Below are positions 41,181 to 50,433 of a DNA stretch of 64,000 nt, piece after piece. A program made the position numbers and the translations under genes. Position 1 is the first letter of the stretch; each line of letters starts with the position of its first letter. Below the pieces are notes generated by a model that saw only the letters and a program-made list of their open reading frames with translations, did no database searches and had not been told where the DNA came from. Origin of the DNA: Promicromonospora sukumoe (GTDB taxonomy: Bacteria > Actinomycetota > Actinomycetes > Actinomycetales > Cellulomonadaceae); assembly GCF_014137995.1 (NCBI RefSeq), contig NZ_JACGWV010000001.1, positions 930,001 to 994,000 on the forward strand, read 5' to 3'.

Positions 41181-41777
41181 GTGCACGCCGTGATCCTGCC
41201 CGCGACCCCGCTGCTCGTCCCGGGGACGGCCCCTGGCCTGCGCGGCGACCCGCTGAGCGGCGTCCGCGCCGCCGTGGCGGACGCGCTGGCGCGGCTCACC
41301 GAGGGCGGCCGGGTGCCGCTGGTCCTCGCGCACGGGCCCGCGCTGCGGTCCGGGCGGATGCGGCCTTCGCTGGCGGGTTCCGGTATCGGGGAGCGCTGGC
41401 TGGGTGGGGGCGGGGTGTCCGACGAGGGCCGTCCCGCCGCGGGCACCGGCGCCTCGGTGGCGCTGCTGGCGCTCGCGGACGTGCTCGGCGCGCGGGCCGC
41501 CGACGTCGAGGTGCTGGAGGTGCCGCCGTCCTGGCCGGGTTCGTCCGGTACAGGGCCCGACGCCGACGCCGTCCGGCTGCTGCGCGCCGCCGACGGCCTC
41601 GTCGTCGCCGGCGGGGGAGTGCCCGGGGGGCTCGACAGTGACCCCGGTGCGTTGACGGACGGCGTCCGTGCCGCCCTGCGCGCCGCGGGCGCCGACGCGT
41701 GGACCTCGGAGGTCCAGGTCTTCGCCCAGTCGCACGACCACCTGCCGCCCGAGTACCGCGTGACCACGCTGGCGTGA
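41181..41777 (+). CDS. Hypothetical protein upstream of miaA, possible LigB-like fold
   Basis: 198-residue protein rich in Ala and Gly, starting with GTG at 41181 ('VHAVILPATPLLVPGTA'); this opening resembles class III extradiol dioxygenase-like proteins that sit between YbjN/other genes and miaA in mycobacteria (Rv2728c). A TACTTT box at 41167-41172 ends 8 nt before the GTG, supporting a leaderless start. A longer in-frame start at 41127 lacks this support. Metal ligands of the dioxygenase fold are not evident, so it may be inactive. Fairly conserved position, unknown function. Confidence 0.65.
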   Translation: MHAVILPATPLLVPGTAPGLRGDPLSGVRAAVADALARLTEGGRVPLVLAHGPALRSGRMRPSLAGSGIGERWLGGGGVSDEGRPAAGTGASVALLALADVLGARAADVEVLEVPPSWPGSSGTGPDADAVRLLRAADGLVVAGGGVPGGLDSDPGALTDGVRAALRAAGADAWTSEVQVFAQSHDHLPPEYRVTTLA

Positions 41778-41841
41778 CGCCCCGCGCGGCGTGGCCCACC
41801 CCGCTGTCGTCCCTGGGAGCGGCCGACCGTAAGGTTGCCCG

Positions 41842-42837
41842 GTGATAGTCGTCGCCGTCGTAGGGCCCACCGCCACCGGGAAGTCGGACCTCGCCCTCGA
41901 CCTGGCCCAGGCGCTGAGCGACGCGCCGGGCGCCGGGGCCCCGGCCGAGATCGTCAACGCCGACGCCTACCAGCTCTACCGCGGCATGGACGTCGGCACG
42001 GCCAAGGTGCCGCCCGCCGAGCGGCGCGGCATCGTGCACCACCAGCTCGACGTGCTCGACCCCGCGCAGGACGCCTCCGTGGCCCGGTACCAGGAGGACG
42101 CCCGCACCGACCTCGACGACATCGCCGGACGTGGCGCGCGCGCCGTCGTCGTCGGCGGGTCCGGGCTGTACGTGCGGGCGCTGCTCGACCAGATGGACTT
42201 CCCGGGCACGGACCCGGCCGTCCGGGAGCGGCTGGAGGCGCGCGCCGAGGCTGAGGGGCGGCGCGCCCTGCACGCCGAGCTGGAGCGCCTGGACCCGCAG
42301 GCGGCCGAGAGCATCGGGCCGCACAACACCCGCCGCATCGTGCGGGCGCTGGAGGTCATCGAGATCACCGGCCGCCCCTACACGGCCAACCTGCCGCGCC
42401 AGGAGTACGTGCGGCCCGCGGTGCAGATCGGGCTCGACTGCTCGCGCGAGGTGCTCGACGCGCGGGTCGGGAGCCGCGTGGACCGGATGTGGGACGGCGG
42501 CCTCGTCGACGAGGTGCGCCGGCTGGCGAGCCCCGAGCAGGGCGGCACCGGGAGCGGGCTCGGCGTGACCGCCGCCCGCGCCGTCGGCTACGCGGAGGTG
42601 CTCGCCTGGTGGCGCGGCGAGTCCACGGAGGCCGAGGCCAGGGAGGCCGTCACCGCGAAGACGCGGCGCCTGGCCCGCAAGCAGATGGGCTGGTTCGGGC
42701 GCGACCCGCGCGTGCACTGGCTCGACGCCGCGTCGCCGCACCTGCTGGACGACGCCCTCGCCATCGTGGCCGCCGCCGACGCCGGGACCCTGCCGGTTGC
42801 CGGGACCGAGCCGGTGCGCCGTAGCCTGGGGTCATGA
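41842..42837 (+). CDS. miaA: tRNA dimethylallyltransferase
   Basis: Transfers dimethylallyl to A37 of tRNAs that read UNN codons, producing i6A for MiaB. The P-loop GPTATGKS at residues 8-15 and 'EIVNADAYQLYRGMDVGTAK' region (about 35-54) are canonical. Length 331. GTG start with TAAGGT at 41830-41835, 6 nt upstream: probable leaderless transcript. The stop overlaps the dapF start (ATGA), the usual actinobacterial arrangement. Confidence 0.95.
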   Translation: MIVVAVVGPTATGKSDLALDLAQALSDAPGAGAPAEIVNADAYQLYRGMDVGTAKVPPAERRGIVHHQLDVLDPAQDASVARYQEDARTDLDDIAGRGARAVVVGGSGLYVRALLDQMDFPGTDPAVRERLEARAEAEGRRALHAELERLDPQAAESIGPHNTRRIVRALEVIEITGRPYTANLPRQEYVRPAVQIGLDCSREVLDARVGSRVDRMWDGGLVDEVRRLASPEQGGTGSGLGVTAARAVGYAEVLAWWRGESTEAEAREAVTAKTRRLARKQMGWFGRDPRVHWLDAASPHLLDDALAIVAAADAGTLPVAGTEPVRRSLGS

Positions 42838-43799
42838 CGCAGCCCGCGACCAGCCCTGTGCCCTCCGTCCCGACGCCCGGCACCCTCGCCTTCACCAAGG
42901 GCCACGGCACGCAGAACGACTTCGTGCTGATCGCGGACCCCGAGGGGCTGCTCGACCTCACGCCGGCCGACGTCCGCCGGCTCGCCGACCGCCGCGCGGG
43001 CATCGGCGGCGACGGCGTCATCCGGCTCGCGCCGACCGCCGCCCTGGCACGCGCGGGAGAGGAGGCGGCCCAGGTCGCCCTCGCGCAGGACCCGACGGCC
43101 GAGTGGTTCATGGACTACCGCAACTCCGACGGCTCCGTGGCCGAGATGTGCGGCAACGGCGTGCGCGTCTTCGCCGCGTTCGCGGAGCAGGAGGGGCTCG
43201 CCGACCTCTCGGCCGGGCCGCTCAGCCTCGGCACCCGCGCGGGCGTGAAGCGCGTGACCAAGGAGGCCAACGGCTGGTACGCCGTCGACATGGGCCGCTG
43301 GTTCCTGCCCGGCGGTGAGTCCGCGGCGGCCGACGGGTACGACGCCGCCGTCGCGGTGCGCGGCTGGACGGCGCCCCGCCCGGCCCTGAGCGTCAACCTC
43401 GGCAACCCGCACACCGTCGTCGCCCTCGCGAGCGTCGAGGAGCTCGCCTCGCTGGAGCTGTTCCACGCCCCCGAGGTCGCCCCCGTGCCGCCGCACGGCA
43501 CCAACGTCGAGCTCGTGGTGCCGCTCGGCGAGGAGGAGGGGCCGGACGGCGTCGTCGGGCGTCTGCGCATGCGCGTGCACGAGCGCGGGGTCGGCGAGAC
43601 GCCGTCCTGCGGCACCGGCGCCTGCGCCGCGGCGCTCGCGGTGCGCACCTGGCAGGGCGGCTCGTCCGGCGACGGCGCCCCTGACACCTGGATCGTCGAG
43701 GTGCCGGGCGGCGAGGTGCGCGTGCGTGTGCTGCCGGGCGGCGACGTCGAGCTCGCGGGCCCGGCGGAGCTGGTCTACTCGGGCCGCGTCTCCCTCTGA
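42834..43799 (+). CDS. dapF: Diaminopimelate epimerase
   Basis: Converts LL- to meso-diaminopimelate for peptidoglycan and lysine. The two catalytic cysteines are C106 (MCGNG) and C259 (SCGTG), each within its normal motif; 'GIGGDG' near 57-62 and 'NLGNPHTV' near 188-195 also fit. Length 321 with loop insertions at 66-90 and 231-240. Translationally coupled to miaA. A 48-nt hairpin repeat lies directly behind the stop codon. Confidence 0.95.
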   Translation: MTQPATSPVPSVPTPGTLAFTKGHGTQNDFVLIADPEGLLDLTPADVRRLADRRAGIGGDGVIRLAPTAALARAGEEAAQVALAQDPTAEWFMDYRNSDGSVAEMCGNGVRVFAAFAEQEGLADLSAGPLSLGTRAGVKRVTKEANGWYAVDMGRWFLPGGESAAADGYDAAVAVRGWTAPRPALSVNLGNPHTVVALASVEELASLELFHAPEVAPVPPHGTNVELVVPLGEEEGPDGVVGRLRMRVHERGVGETPSCGTGACAAALAVRTWQGGSSGDGAPDTWIVEVPGGEVRVRVLPGGDVELAGPAELVYSGRVSL

Positions 43800-43846
43800 C
43801 GTGTCAGACGTACAGGTCCCTCGGGGGACCTGTACGTCTGACACGT
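43799..43846. repeat. 48-nt hairpin repeat, copy 2
   Basis: 22-bp perfect arms (43799-43820, 43825-43846), loop TCGG, variable arm bases GTA...TAC. It starts at the last base of the dapF stop codon and lies between dapF and the convergent methyltransferase gene. Confidence 0.9.
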
Positions 43847-43864
43847 GGGGTGGGGTCTGACAGG

Positions 43865-44464
43865 TCAGCCCGCGACGCGGAGCACGCGGAAGCCCTTGGA
43901 CGACGTCGTCCGCTCGACCGGGAGCCCGAGCGTCTCGGTGATCCAGCGGGCGAGCGAGTCGGAGCCCAGGTTCTTCTGCACCACGAGCCAGGCCGCCGCG
44001 TCCGGCTCCAGCCGGGGCAGCCAGCGCGTCAGCAGCTCGTGCAGCGCCTCCTTGCCCACGCGGATCGGCGGGTTGGACCAGCAGGCGGCGAACCGGACGT
44101 CGTCGGGCACGTCGTCGGGCAGGGCCGCCCGGACGTTGTCGAGGCCGAGCTTCTCGGCGTTGCGGCGCACCAGGTCGAGCGCCCGCTCGTTGACGTCGAC
44201 GGCCCAGACCGTGGCCTCGGGCGCCGCCAGCGCCAGGCTGATCGTGATCGGGCCCCAGCCGCAGCCCAGGTCGAGCAGGTGGCCCGACGCCGGGGGTGCC
44301 GGGACGTGGTCCAGCAGCACCGCGGTGCCCTTGTCGAGGCCGCCGGGGGAGAAGACGCCGGCCGCCACCTCGACCTCCAGCTCCCGGCCGGCGAGGCGGA
44401 CGGAGCGGGTGCGGCGCTCGTCGTCCGAGGCGGGCTGGGCGGTGAAGTAGTGGTCGCTGGACAC
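43865..44464 (-). CDS. rsmC: RsmC-like class I SAM methyltransferase
   Basis: 199-residue methyltransferase resembling the C-terminal domain of RsmC, which methylates G1207 of 16S rRNA. 'FSPGGLDKGTAVLL' (about 38-51), the SAM-binding 'LLDLGCGWGPITISLA' (about 63-78) and the catalytic 'WSNPPIRVGKEAL' (about 129-141, N-P-P motif) are all visible. The N-terminal RsmC domain is missing, normal for actinobacteria. Likely rRNA target, but other G-methyltransferases share this motif. Confidence 0.85.
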   Translation of the reverse strand: MSSDHYFTAQPASDDERRTRSVRLAGRELEVEVAAGVFSPGGLDKGTAVLLDHVPAPPASGHLLDLGCGWGPITISLALAAPEATVWAVDVNERALDLVRRNAEKLGLDNVRAALPDDVPDDVRFAACWSNPPIRVGKEALHELLTRWLPRLEPDAAAWLVVQKNLGSDSLARWITETLGLPVERTTSSKGFRVLRVAG

Positions 44465-44516
44465 CGGACGATCCTAGGCGCTTGCTGCCGCCGGCGACCG
44501 GTGCCAGCCTGCGGGC

Positions 44517-45101
44517 ATGGAGATCGCCGAGGCCACCGTCGAGCGGTGGGACGACGTGCAGACCGTGTTCGGCACGCGCGGCGGCGCGCACCACTGCCAG
44601 TGCCAGCGCATCCGCCTGGGCGACCGCGCCTGGTGGTACATGCCCGCCGAGGAGCGGGCCCACGAGCTGCGCGAGCAGCTCGACCCGCCCCCGGACGCCC
44701 CGACGTTTGGCGCGCTGCTCGGGTACGTCGACGGCGAGCCGGCCGGCTGGGTCGCCGTCGCGCCCCGCACCACGTTCGTCCGGTACCGCGGCAGCCAGGT
44801 CCCGTGGGCGGGCCGGCACGAGGACAAGGACGACGACGGCGTCTGGGCCGTCACGTGCTTCGCCGTCCGCGCCGGGTACCGCAAGCGGGGCCTGATGTAC
44901 GAGCTGGCGGCCGCCGCCGTCGAGCACGCGCGCACGCGCGGCGCCCAGGCCGTCGAGGGCTACCCGATCGTGCCCGACCCCGGGCAGCAGATCACCTGGG
45001 GCGAGGTCAACGTCGGCACGCCCGGGCCGTTCGCCGCGGCGGGACTGACGGAGGTCAGCCGGCCCACCAAGCGCCGCCGGGTCATGCGGCTCGACCTCTG
45101 A
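44517..45101 (+). CDS. GNAT family N-acetyltransferase
   Basis: 194-residue acetyltransferase with Cys/His-rich HHCQCQ near the N-terminus (25-30), a mark of one GNAT subgroup. The acetyl-CoA loop is YRKRGL at 121-126, after the strand 'VWAVTCFAVRAG'. The C-terminal end is basic (RPTKRRRVMRLDL). Substrate unknown. Divergent from the methyltransferase gene. Confidence 0.87.
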   Translation: MEIAEATVERWDDVQTVFGTRGGAHHCQCQRIRLGDRAWWYMPAEERAHELREQLDPPPDAPTFGALLGYVDGEPAGWVAVAPRTTFVRYRGSQVPWAGRHEDKDDDGVWAVTCFAVRAGYRKRGLMYELAAAAVEHARTRGAQAVEGYPIVPDPGQQITWGEVNVGTPGPFAAAGLTEVSRPTKRRRVMRLDL

Positions 45102-45110
45102 TCCGCTCCC

Positions 45111-45695
45111 TCACTCCCACGGCGCATAGTCCGGGAACCGGCCCACGCCGAGACCCACCGCGCCCGACCAGCGGTGGACCCACTCGTCGAGGTCCCGGAT
45201 CGCGGCCGGTTCCCGGAGCGTGGTCAGGTAGGTCTCGTGGGAGTCGAGGACCTCTCGGCGGAGCCCGCGTTCCTTCACCTGGCCGACCAGGCGCTCGCGC
45301 AGGTCGGCGGTGGCCGCCCGGTCGTCGAGCAGGACGCTGTGCGTGACGACGACGAGGTCGGCGTCCGTCAGCCCGGGCACGCCGGTCCGCACGATGTCGG
45401 GCGGGCGGACCACCGGCCGCGGGGGCGGCGTCAGGAGCATGGTCGCCCGCCAGTCGTAGTCCGGGTCGCGCAGGTGGCCGCGCAGCGCGGCCACCACCAT
45501 GTCGGTGGGGCACGAGCGGTGCTCCAGCGGCAGCATCCGGCGCATCCGGTGCACCACCGAGGTGCCGCTCCGTCTGGAACGGGCGACGACGGTGTGCTCG
45601 TCCGCGCCGTCGCGCACCCAGGCCACGATCCGCGTGGTCTCCTCGTCGGTCCATGGGCGGCCCGTCCGGTCGGGTCCTTCGGTCTCTTCGGGCAT
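45111..45695 (-). CDS. Hypothetical protein with Myb/SANT-like N-terminal helix-turn-helix
   Basis: 194-residue protein. Residues 14-60 (PWTDEETTRIVAWVRDG, then a basic 'SRRSGTSVVHRMRRM' segment) have the spacing of a Myb-like three-helix DNA-binding domain, with acidic then basic helices. The rest is mixed alpha/beta and ends in WE. No signal peptide or membrane helix. It lies convergent to the GNAT gene with 9 nt between stops, and divergent from hflX with a 185-nt gap. Not a known family to me; a regulatory role is only an inference. Confidence 0.6.
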   Translation of the reverse strand: MPEETEGPDRTGRPWTDEETTRIVAWVRDGADEHTVVARSRRSGTSVVHRMRRMLPLEHRSCPTDMVVAALRGHLRDPDYDWRATMLLTPPPRPVVRPPDIVRTGVPGLTDADLVVVTHSVLLDDRAATADLRERLVGQVKERGLRREVLDSHETYLTTLREPAAIRDLDEWVHRWSGAVGLGVGRFPDYAPWE

Positions 45696-45880
45696 GGTCG
45701 TACCGTCCCCTGCGTGTGGTGGTCGTCGTCCTCCAAGTCTTAGCGGCCGCCGTCGGCCCGCGCTGGTTGTCCACAGGCCCTACCACCACGGCAGCCGGTT
45801 GGGGAAAGACATAGCCGCGGGACTTTCAGGCGTGGGAAACTTGTTGTAACGAGCACGAACCATCGAGAGTTAGGTAATAC

Positions 45881-47422
45881 ATGACCCACACCCCGACAGA
45901 GCCCGAGCTCCCCGCAGAGGAGACGCCCGAACTCCGCGCGGCCCAGGCAGACGCCCAGGCGATCGCGAACGATGTCGTGGCACGGGTTCTCGCTCGGGCG
46001 GGGACCGCACGTGCCGACGGCGGAACGGTGCACACCGTGGCCGACGGCGACCAGCTGGAGCTCGAGGAGCGCACCGCGCTGCGCCGCGTGGCCGGCCTGT
46101 CGACGGAGCTCGAGGACGTCACCGAGGTCGAGTACCGGCAGCTGCGCCTGGAGCGGGTCGTGCTGGTCGGCCTGTTCTCGGGCGGCGAGCACGCGGCCCG
46201 CGACGCGGAGATCTCGCTGCGCGAGCTCGCCGCGCTGGCCGAGACCGCCGGCTCCCAGGTGCTCGACGGCCTGCTGCAGCGACGGCAGAAGCCCGACCCC
46301 GGCACGTACCTCGGCTCCGGCAAGGCACTGGAGCTGGCGCAGGTCGTGCTCGCGACCGGCGCGGACACCGTGATCGTCGACAGCGAGCTCGCCCCGTCCC
46401 AGCGCCGTGCGCTGGAGGACGTGGTGAAGGTCAAGGTCGTCGACCGCACCGCGCTGATCCTGGACATCTTCGCGCAGCACGCGAAGTCCCGTGAGGGCAA
46501 GGCCCAGGTCGAGCTCGCCCAGCTCGAGTACCTCCTGCCGCGCCTGCGTGGCTGGGGCGAGTCGATGTCCCGCCAGGCCGGTGGCCAGGTGGGCGGCGCG
46601 GGCGCCGGCATGGGCTCGCGTGGTCCCGGTGAGACCAAGATCGAGCTGGACCGGCGGCGCATCCGCGACCGCATGGCCAAGCTGCGGCGCGAGATCAACG
46701 GGATGAAGCCGGCGCGCGAGACCAAGCGGCTCAGCCGCAAGCGCAACGCGATCCCCGCGGTCGCCATCGCGGGCTACACCAACGCCGGCAAGTCGTCGCT
46801 CCTGAACGCGCTGACCGGCGCGGGCGTGCTGGTGCAGAACGCGCTGTTCGCCACGCTGGACCCGACGGTCCGGCGCACGAAGACCGAGGACGGCCGCGTC
46901 TACACCTTCACGGACACGGTCGGGTTCGTGCGGCACCTGCCGCACCAGCTCGTCGAGGCGTTCCGGTCCACGCTGGAGGAGGTCGGCGACGCCGACATCC
47001 TGCTGCACGTGGTCGACGCGTCCCACCCGGACCCGGAGGGGCAGATCGCGGCGGTCCGCGAGGTGCTGTCCGAGATCCCGGCGTTCGAGGACGTGCACGA
47101 GATCGTGGTGCTGAACAAGGCCGACGTCGCCGACCCGACGGTCGTCGGCCGCATCCAGCGGCGCGAGCGGCACACCGCCGTCGTCTCCGCGCACTCCGGC
47201 GAGGGCATCGCCGAGCTGCGCGCACGGATCGCGGCCGAGCTGCCGCGGCCGGGCGTCCACGTGGACCTGGTGGTCCCGTACGAGCGGGGCGACCTGGTGC
47301 ACCGGGTGCACGAGCACGGCGACATCGAGCTCACCGAGCACGTCGCCGCCGGCACGCACCTGCGTGGCCGCGTGGACGAGCAGCTTGCCACGGAGCTGCG
47401 TCAGGTCGCCGTCGCGCACTGA
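45881..47422 (+). CDS. hflX: Ribosome-associated GTPase HflX
   Basis: GTPase that splits stalled ribosomes under stress. 513 residues: an HflX N-terminal domain and coiled coil ('RDRMAKLRREINGMK' region), then the GTPase domain with G1 motif GYTNAGKSS at 298-306, G3 'DTVGFVRHLP' and G4 'NKAD'. A C-terminal domain follows. The N-terminal 60 residues are acidic and extended. There is a TAGGTA box 5-10 nt before the ATG. The third hairpin repeat copy lies 13 nt after the stop. Confidence 0.95.
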   Translation: MTHTPTEPELPAEETPELRAAQADAQAIANDVVARVLARAGTARADGGTVHTVADGDQLELEERTALRRVAGLSTELEDVTEVEYRQLRLERVVLVGLFSGGEHAARDAEISLRELAALAETAGSQVLDGLLQRRQKPDPGTYLGSGKALELAQVVLATGADTVIVDSELAPSQRRALEDVVKVKVVDRTALILDIFAQHAKSREGKAQVELAQLEYLLPRLRGWGESMSRQAGGQVGGAGAGMGSRGPGETKIELDRRRIRDRMAKLRREINGMKPARETKRLSRKRNAIPAVAIAGYTNAGKSSLLNALTGAGVLVQNALFATLDPTVRRTKTEDGRVYTFTDTVGFVRHLPHQLVEAFRSTLEEVGDADILLHVVDASHPDPEGQIAAVREVLSEIPAFEDVHEIVVLNKADVADPTVVGRIQRRERHTAVVSAHSGEGIAELRARIAAELPRPGVHVDLVVPYERGDLVHRVHEHGDIELTEHVAAGTHLRGRVDEQLATELRQVAVAH

Positions 47423-47435
47423 CCCCTCCCGCACC

Positions 47436-47483
47436 ACCTGTCAGACGCCCAGGTCCCCCGAGGGACCTGGGCGTCTGACACGT
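47436..47483. repeat. 48-nt hairpin repeat, copy 3 (inverted orientation)
   Basis: Arms 47436-47457 and 47462-47483 pair in 21 of 22 positions; the loop is CCGA, the reverse complement of the TCGG loop of copies 1 and 2, so this copy is in the opposite orientation. Variable arm bases GCCC...GGGC. It lies between hflX and lacI-like genes. Confidence 0.88.
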
Positions 47484-47504
47484 TTCCGGGGGCTGTCGTG
47501 CTAC

Positions 47505-47548
47505 GCAAGCCACTTGCAGTCCGCTGCAACCCCTGCAAGCAGTTTGCG
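47505..47548. promoter_or_regulatory. Cluster of TTGCAA-type half-sites, likely LacI autoregulation
   Basis: Perfect inverted repeat TTGCAG-TCCG-CTGCAA (47514-47529) is flanked by GCAAG-CCA-CTTGC (47505-47517) and TGCAAGCAGTTTGCG (47534-47548). Such TGCAA half-sites fit LacI-family operators. A TAGGAT at 47560-47565 lies 6 nt before the regulator start. Confidence 0.6.
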
Positions 47549-47571
47549 TTCTCCGTGGCTAGGATCGACGC

Positions 47572-48588
47572 ATGTCGAGACGGCTGGCGGATGTGGCGAA
47601 GAAGGTCGGCGTGAGCGAGGCGACGGTCAGTCGCGTGCTCAACGGGAAGCCCGGGGTGTCCCAGGGCACGCGGGACGCGGTGCTCACGGCGCTCGACGTG
47701 CTGGGCTACGAGCGGCCCACCAAGCTGCGGGGCAGCCGCGGCAAGCTCGTCGGGCTGGTGCTGCCGGAGCTGGTCAACCCGATCTTCCCCGCGTTCGCGG
47801 AGGTGATCGGCGGCGCGCTGGCCCAGCAGGGGTTCACCCCGGTGCTGTGCACCCGGACGGCCGGCGGCGTCACCGAAGCGGAGTACATCGACCTGCTGCT
47901 CCAGCAGCAGGTCTCCGGGGTGATCTTCGCGGGCGGCTTCTACGCCGAGCGCGAGGCCGACCACGCGCACTACCGGCGCCTGGAGGACCTGGGCCTGCCC
48001 GTGGTGCTCATGAACGCCTCGATCGAGGACCTCGCGTTCCCCCGCGTGGCTTGCGACGACCTCGTGGCCATGGAGCAGGCGATGGGCCACGTCACGTCCC
48101 TCGGGCACCAGCGCGTGGGCCTGCTGCTCGGCCCGGCCGACCACGTGCCCTCGGAGCGCAAGCTCGCCGCCGCCCAGCGGTTCGCACAGCGCAACGACCT
48201 GGAGCTCGACCCCGAGCTCGTCGTGCACTCGCAGTACTCGCTGGAGAGCGGCCAGGCCGCGGCGAACCGGCTCATCGAGAGCGGCGCCACGGCCATCGTC
48301 TGCGCGAGCGACCCCCTGGCCCTGGGCGCGATCCGGGCGGTGCGCCGGGCCGGGCTGGCCTGCCCGGCGGACGTGTCCGTCGTGGGCTTCGACGATTCCG
48401 CGCTGATGAACTCCACCGACCCGGCCCTCACCACCGTGCGCCAGCCGATCGAGCCGATGGGCCGCGCCGCCGTCGACCTGCTGTCCGCGCTGATCGGCGG
48501 CGGCGACGTGGCCCGCGACGAGCTGCTGTTCGAGCCCGAGCTCGTGGTGCGCGCCTCCACCGCCTCGGCGAAGGTGGCCGCCCGCTGA
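47572..48588 (+). CDS. LacI family transcriptional regulator
   Basis: 338-residue repressor with an N-terminal HTH ('RLADVAKKVGVSEATVSRVLNG' region, residues 4-25) and a hinge, then a sugar-binding periplasmic-like domain. The 'VVGFDDSALMNSTDPALTTVRQP' region (from about 276) is typical of maltose/alpha-glucoside regulators. It stands first in a cluster with a GH13 enzyme and an ABC sugar importer, so it should repress these until an alpha-glucoside is present. The same type of TGCAA palindromes sit in front of its own gene. Confidence 0.92.
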   Translation: MSRRLADVAKKVGVSEATVSRVLNGKPGVSQGTRDAVLTALDVLGYERPTKLRGSRGKLVGLVLPELVNPIFPAFAEVIGGALAQQGFTPVLCTRTAGGVTEAEYIDLLLQQQVSGVIFAGGFYAEREADHAHYRRLEDLGLPVVLMNASIEDLAFPRVACDDLVAMEQAMGHVTSLGHQRVGLLLGPADHVPSERKLAAAQRFAQRNDLELDPELVVHSQYSLESGQAAANRLIESGATAIVCASDPLALGAIRAVRRAGLACPADVSVVGFDDSALMNSTDPALTTVRQPIEPMGRAAVDLLSALIGGGDVARDELLFEPELVVRASTASAKVAAR

Positions 48589-48662
48589 GCTGGCGCCACC
48601 GAGCGCTGTCACAATTTCATCAAGTAGCTGTCGAGTTCTTGCGCGGTCGTTGTCATGTGATT

Positions 48663-48668
48663 TACGGT
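48663..48668 (+). promoter_or_regulatory. Probable -10 element of the GH13 gene
   Basis: TACGGT ends 7 nt before the ATG at 48676; a TTGCGC at 48639-48644, 18 nt upstream, could be the -35. No clear LacI palindrome was found nearby. Confidence 0.45.
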
Positions 48669-48675
48669 TCACGAC

Positions 48676-50334
48676 ATGACGACGACGTCCGACGCGCCCC
48701 TCGAGCCGCGCCCCGCAGCAAGCGACTGGTGGCGCAGCGCCGTGATCTACCAGATCTACCCCCGCAGCTTCGCGGACGGGAACGGCGACGGCACCGGTGA
48801 CCTCGCCGGCGTCCGCTCCCGGCTCGGGTACCTGCGCGACCTCGGCGTCGACGCCATCTGGTACACGCCCTGGTACGCCTCGCCCCTGGCCGACGGCGGC
48901 TACGACGTGCGCGACTACCGCACGATCGACCCGGCGTTCGGCACGCTGGCGGACGCCGAGGCCCTGATCACCGAGGCCCGCGAGCTGGGCATCCGCACCA
49001 TCGTCGACGTCGTGCCCAACCACATCTCCTCGGAGCACGAGTGGTTCCAGGCGGCGCTCGCGGCGGGCCCGGGCTCGCCGGAGCGCGAGCGCTTCTGGTT
49101 CGACGACGGCAAGGGCCCGGGCGGCGACGAGATGCCCACGGGCTGGGTCTCCAGCTTCCAGGGCGACACGTGGACGCGGACCACGAACCCGGACGGCACG
49201 CCCGGCCAGTGGTACCTGCACCTGTTCACGCCGGAGCAGCCGGACGTCAACTGGAACCACCCCGACGTGCGCCAGGAGCACGAGGACGTGCTGCGGTTCT
49301 GGTTCGACCGCGGCGCGGCCGGCATCCGGATCGACTCCGCGGCGCTCATCATCAAGGACCCGGCGCTGCCCGAGGTGCCCGCGACGCCCGGCCCGGGGGA
49401 GCACCCGCACCTGGACCGCGACGAGATCCACGACGTCTACCGAGGCTGGCGCCGCGTCGCCGACGACTACGCGGAGCCTCGCGTGCTGGTGGGCGAGGTG
49501 TGGCTCGCGGACCAGGAGCGGTTCGCGCAGTACCTGCGCCCCGACGAGATGCACACCGCGTTCAACTTCGACTTCATGGCCCGTCCCTGGGACGCCAAGG
49601 AGCTGCGCGAGTCGATCCGCACCACGCTGGAGGCGCACGCCCCCGTCGGGGCGCCGGCAACCTGGGTGCTCTCCAACCACGACGTCACCCGGCCCGTGAC
49701 CCGGTACGGCCGCGAGGACTCGTCCTTCGACTTCGCCGCCAAGCGCTTCGGCACGCCGTCCGACCTGGACCTCGGCACGCGCCGGGCGCGGGCCGCGGCC
49801 CTGCTGACCGCCGCGCTGCCGGGCGCGCTGTACGTCTACCAGGGCGACGAGCTCGGCCTGCCCGAGGCCGACGTGCCGCGCGAGCTGATCCAGGACCCGA
49901 TGCACTTCCGCTCCGAGGGCGTGGACCCCGGCCGCGACGGCTGCCGCGTCCCCCTCCCGTGGGCGCGTACCGGCACCAGCCTGGGCTTCGGGCCCGACGA
50001 CGGCGCCGCGCCCTGGCTGCCGCAGCCCGCCGGCTGGGCGGACCGCTCCGTCGAGGCCCAGGACGGCGACGCCGACTCGATGCTGGCGCTCTACCGGCGC
50101 CTGCTCCACCTGCGGCGCGAGCTCCCGGCGCTGCACACCGAGGGCCTCACCTGGCTCGACCTCGGCGGGGACGACGTCCTCGCCTTCGCTCGCGGCGCGG
50201 GCCTCGCCTGCGTCGTCAACCTCGGGACGAACCCCGTCCCCCTGCCCGCCGGGGCCACGGTGCTCCTGGCGAGCGGCCCCGTCGACGGCGCCGTCGGACC
50301 GGACATCGCTGTCTGGCTCGGCCTGCCGTCCTGA
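48676..50334 (+). CDS. GH13 alpha-glucosidase (oligo-1,6-glucosidase type)
   Basis: Intracellular glycoside hydrolase of 552 residues that releases glucose from the non-reducing end of alpha-glucosides. The catalytic triad is D220 (GIRIDSA, nucleophile), E274 (VGEVW, acid/base) and D336 (SNHD). The N-terminal 'VIYQIYPRSFADGNGDG' and 'YTPWYASPLADGGYDVRDYR' fit the GH13 subfamily with alpha-glucosidase activity. No signal peptide, so it works on sugars taken up by the adjacent ABC importer. Link specificity (alpha-1,4 or 1,6) cannot be read from sequence. Confidence 0.93.
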   Translation: MTTTSDAPLEPRPAASDWWRSAVIYQIYPRSFADGNGDGTGDLAGVRSRLGYLRDLGVDAIWYTPWYASPLADGGYDVRDYRTIDPAFGTLADAEALITEARELGIRTIVDVVPNHISSEHEWFQAALAAGPGSPERERFWFDDGKGPGGDEMPTGWVSSFQGDTWTRTTNPDGTPGQWYLHLFTPEQPDVNWNHPDVRQEHEDVLRFWFDRGAAGIRIDSAALIIKDPALPEVPATPGPGEHPHLDRDEIHDVYRGWRRVADDYAEPRVLVGEVWLADQERFAQYLRPDEMHTAFNFDFMARPWDAKELRESIRTTLEAHAPVGAPATWVLSNHDVTRPVTRYGREDSSFDFAAKRFGTPSDLDLGTRRARAAALLTAALPGALYVYQGDELGLPEADVPRELIQDPMHFRSEGVDPGRDGCRVPLPWARTGTSLGFGPDDGAAPWLPQPAGWADRSVEAQDGDADSMLALYRRLLHLRRELPALHTEGLTWLDLGGDDVLAFARGAGLACVVNLGTNPVPLPAGATVLLASGPVDGAVGPDIAVWLGLPS

Positions 50335-50433
50335 TCCCGTCCTGATCGTCGGCACCCGGATCTCCGGTACCCGGCCGGGAACGACCTTTCCCCCAGACGT
50401 GCCGACCCAGCGGCACACGACCAAGGAGTGACA

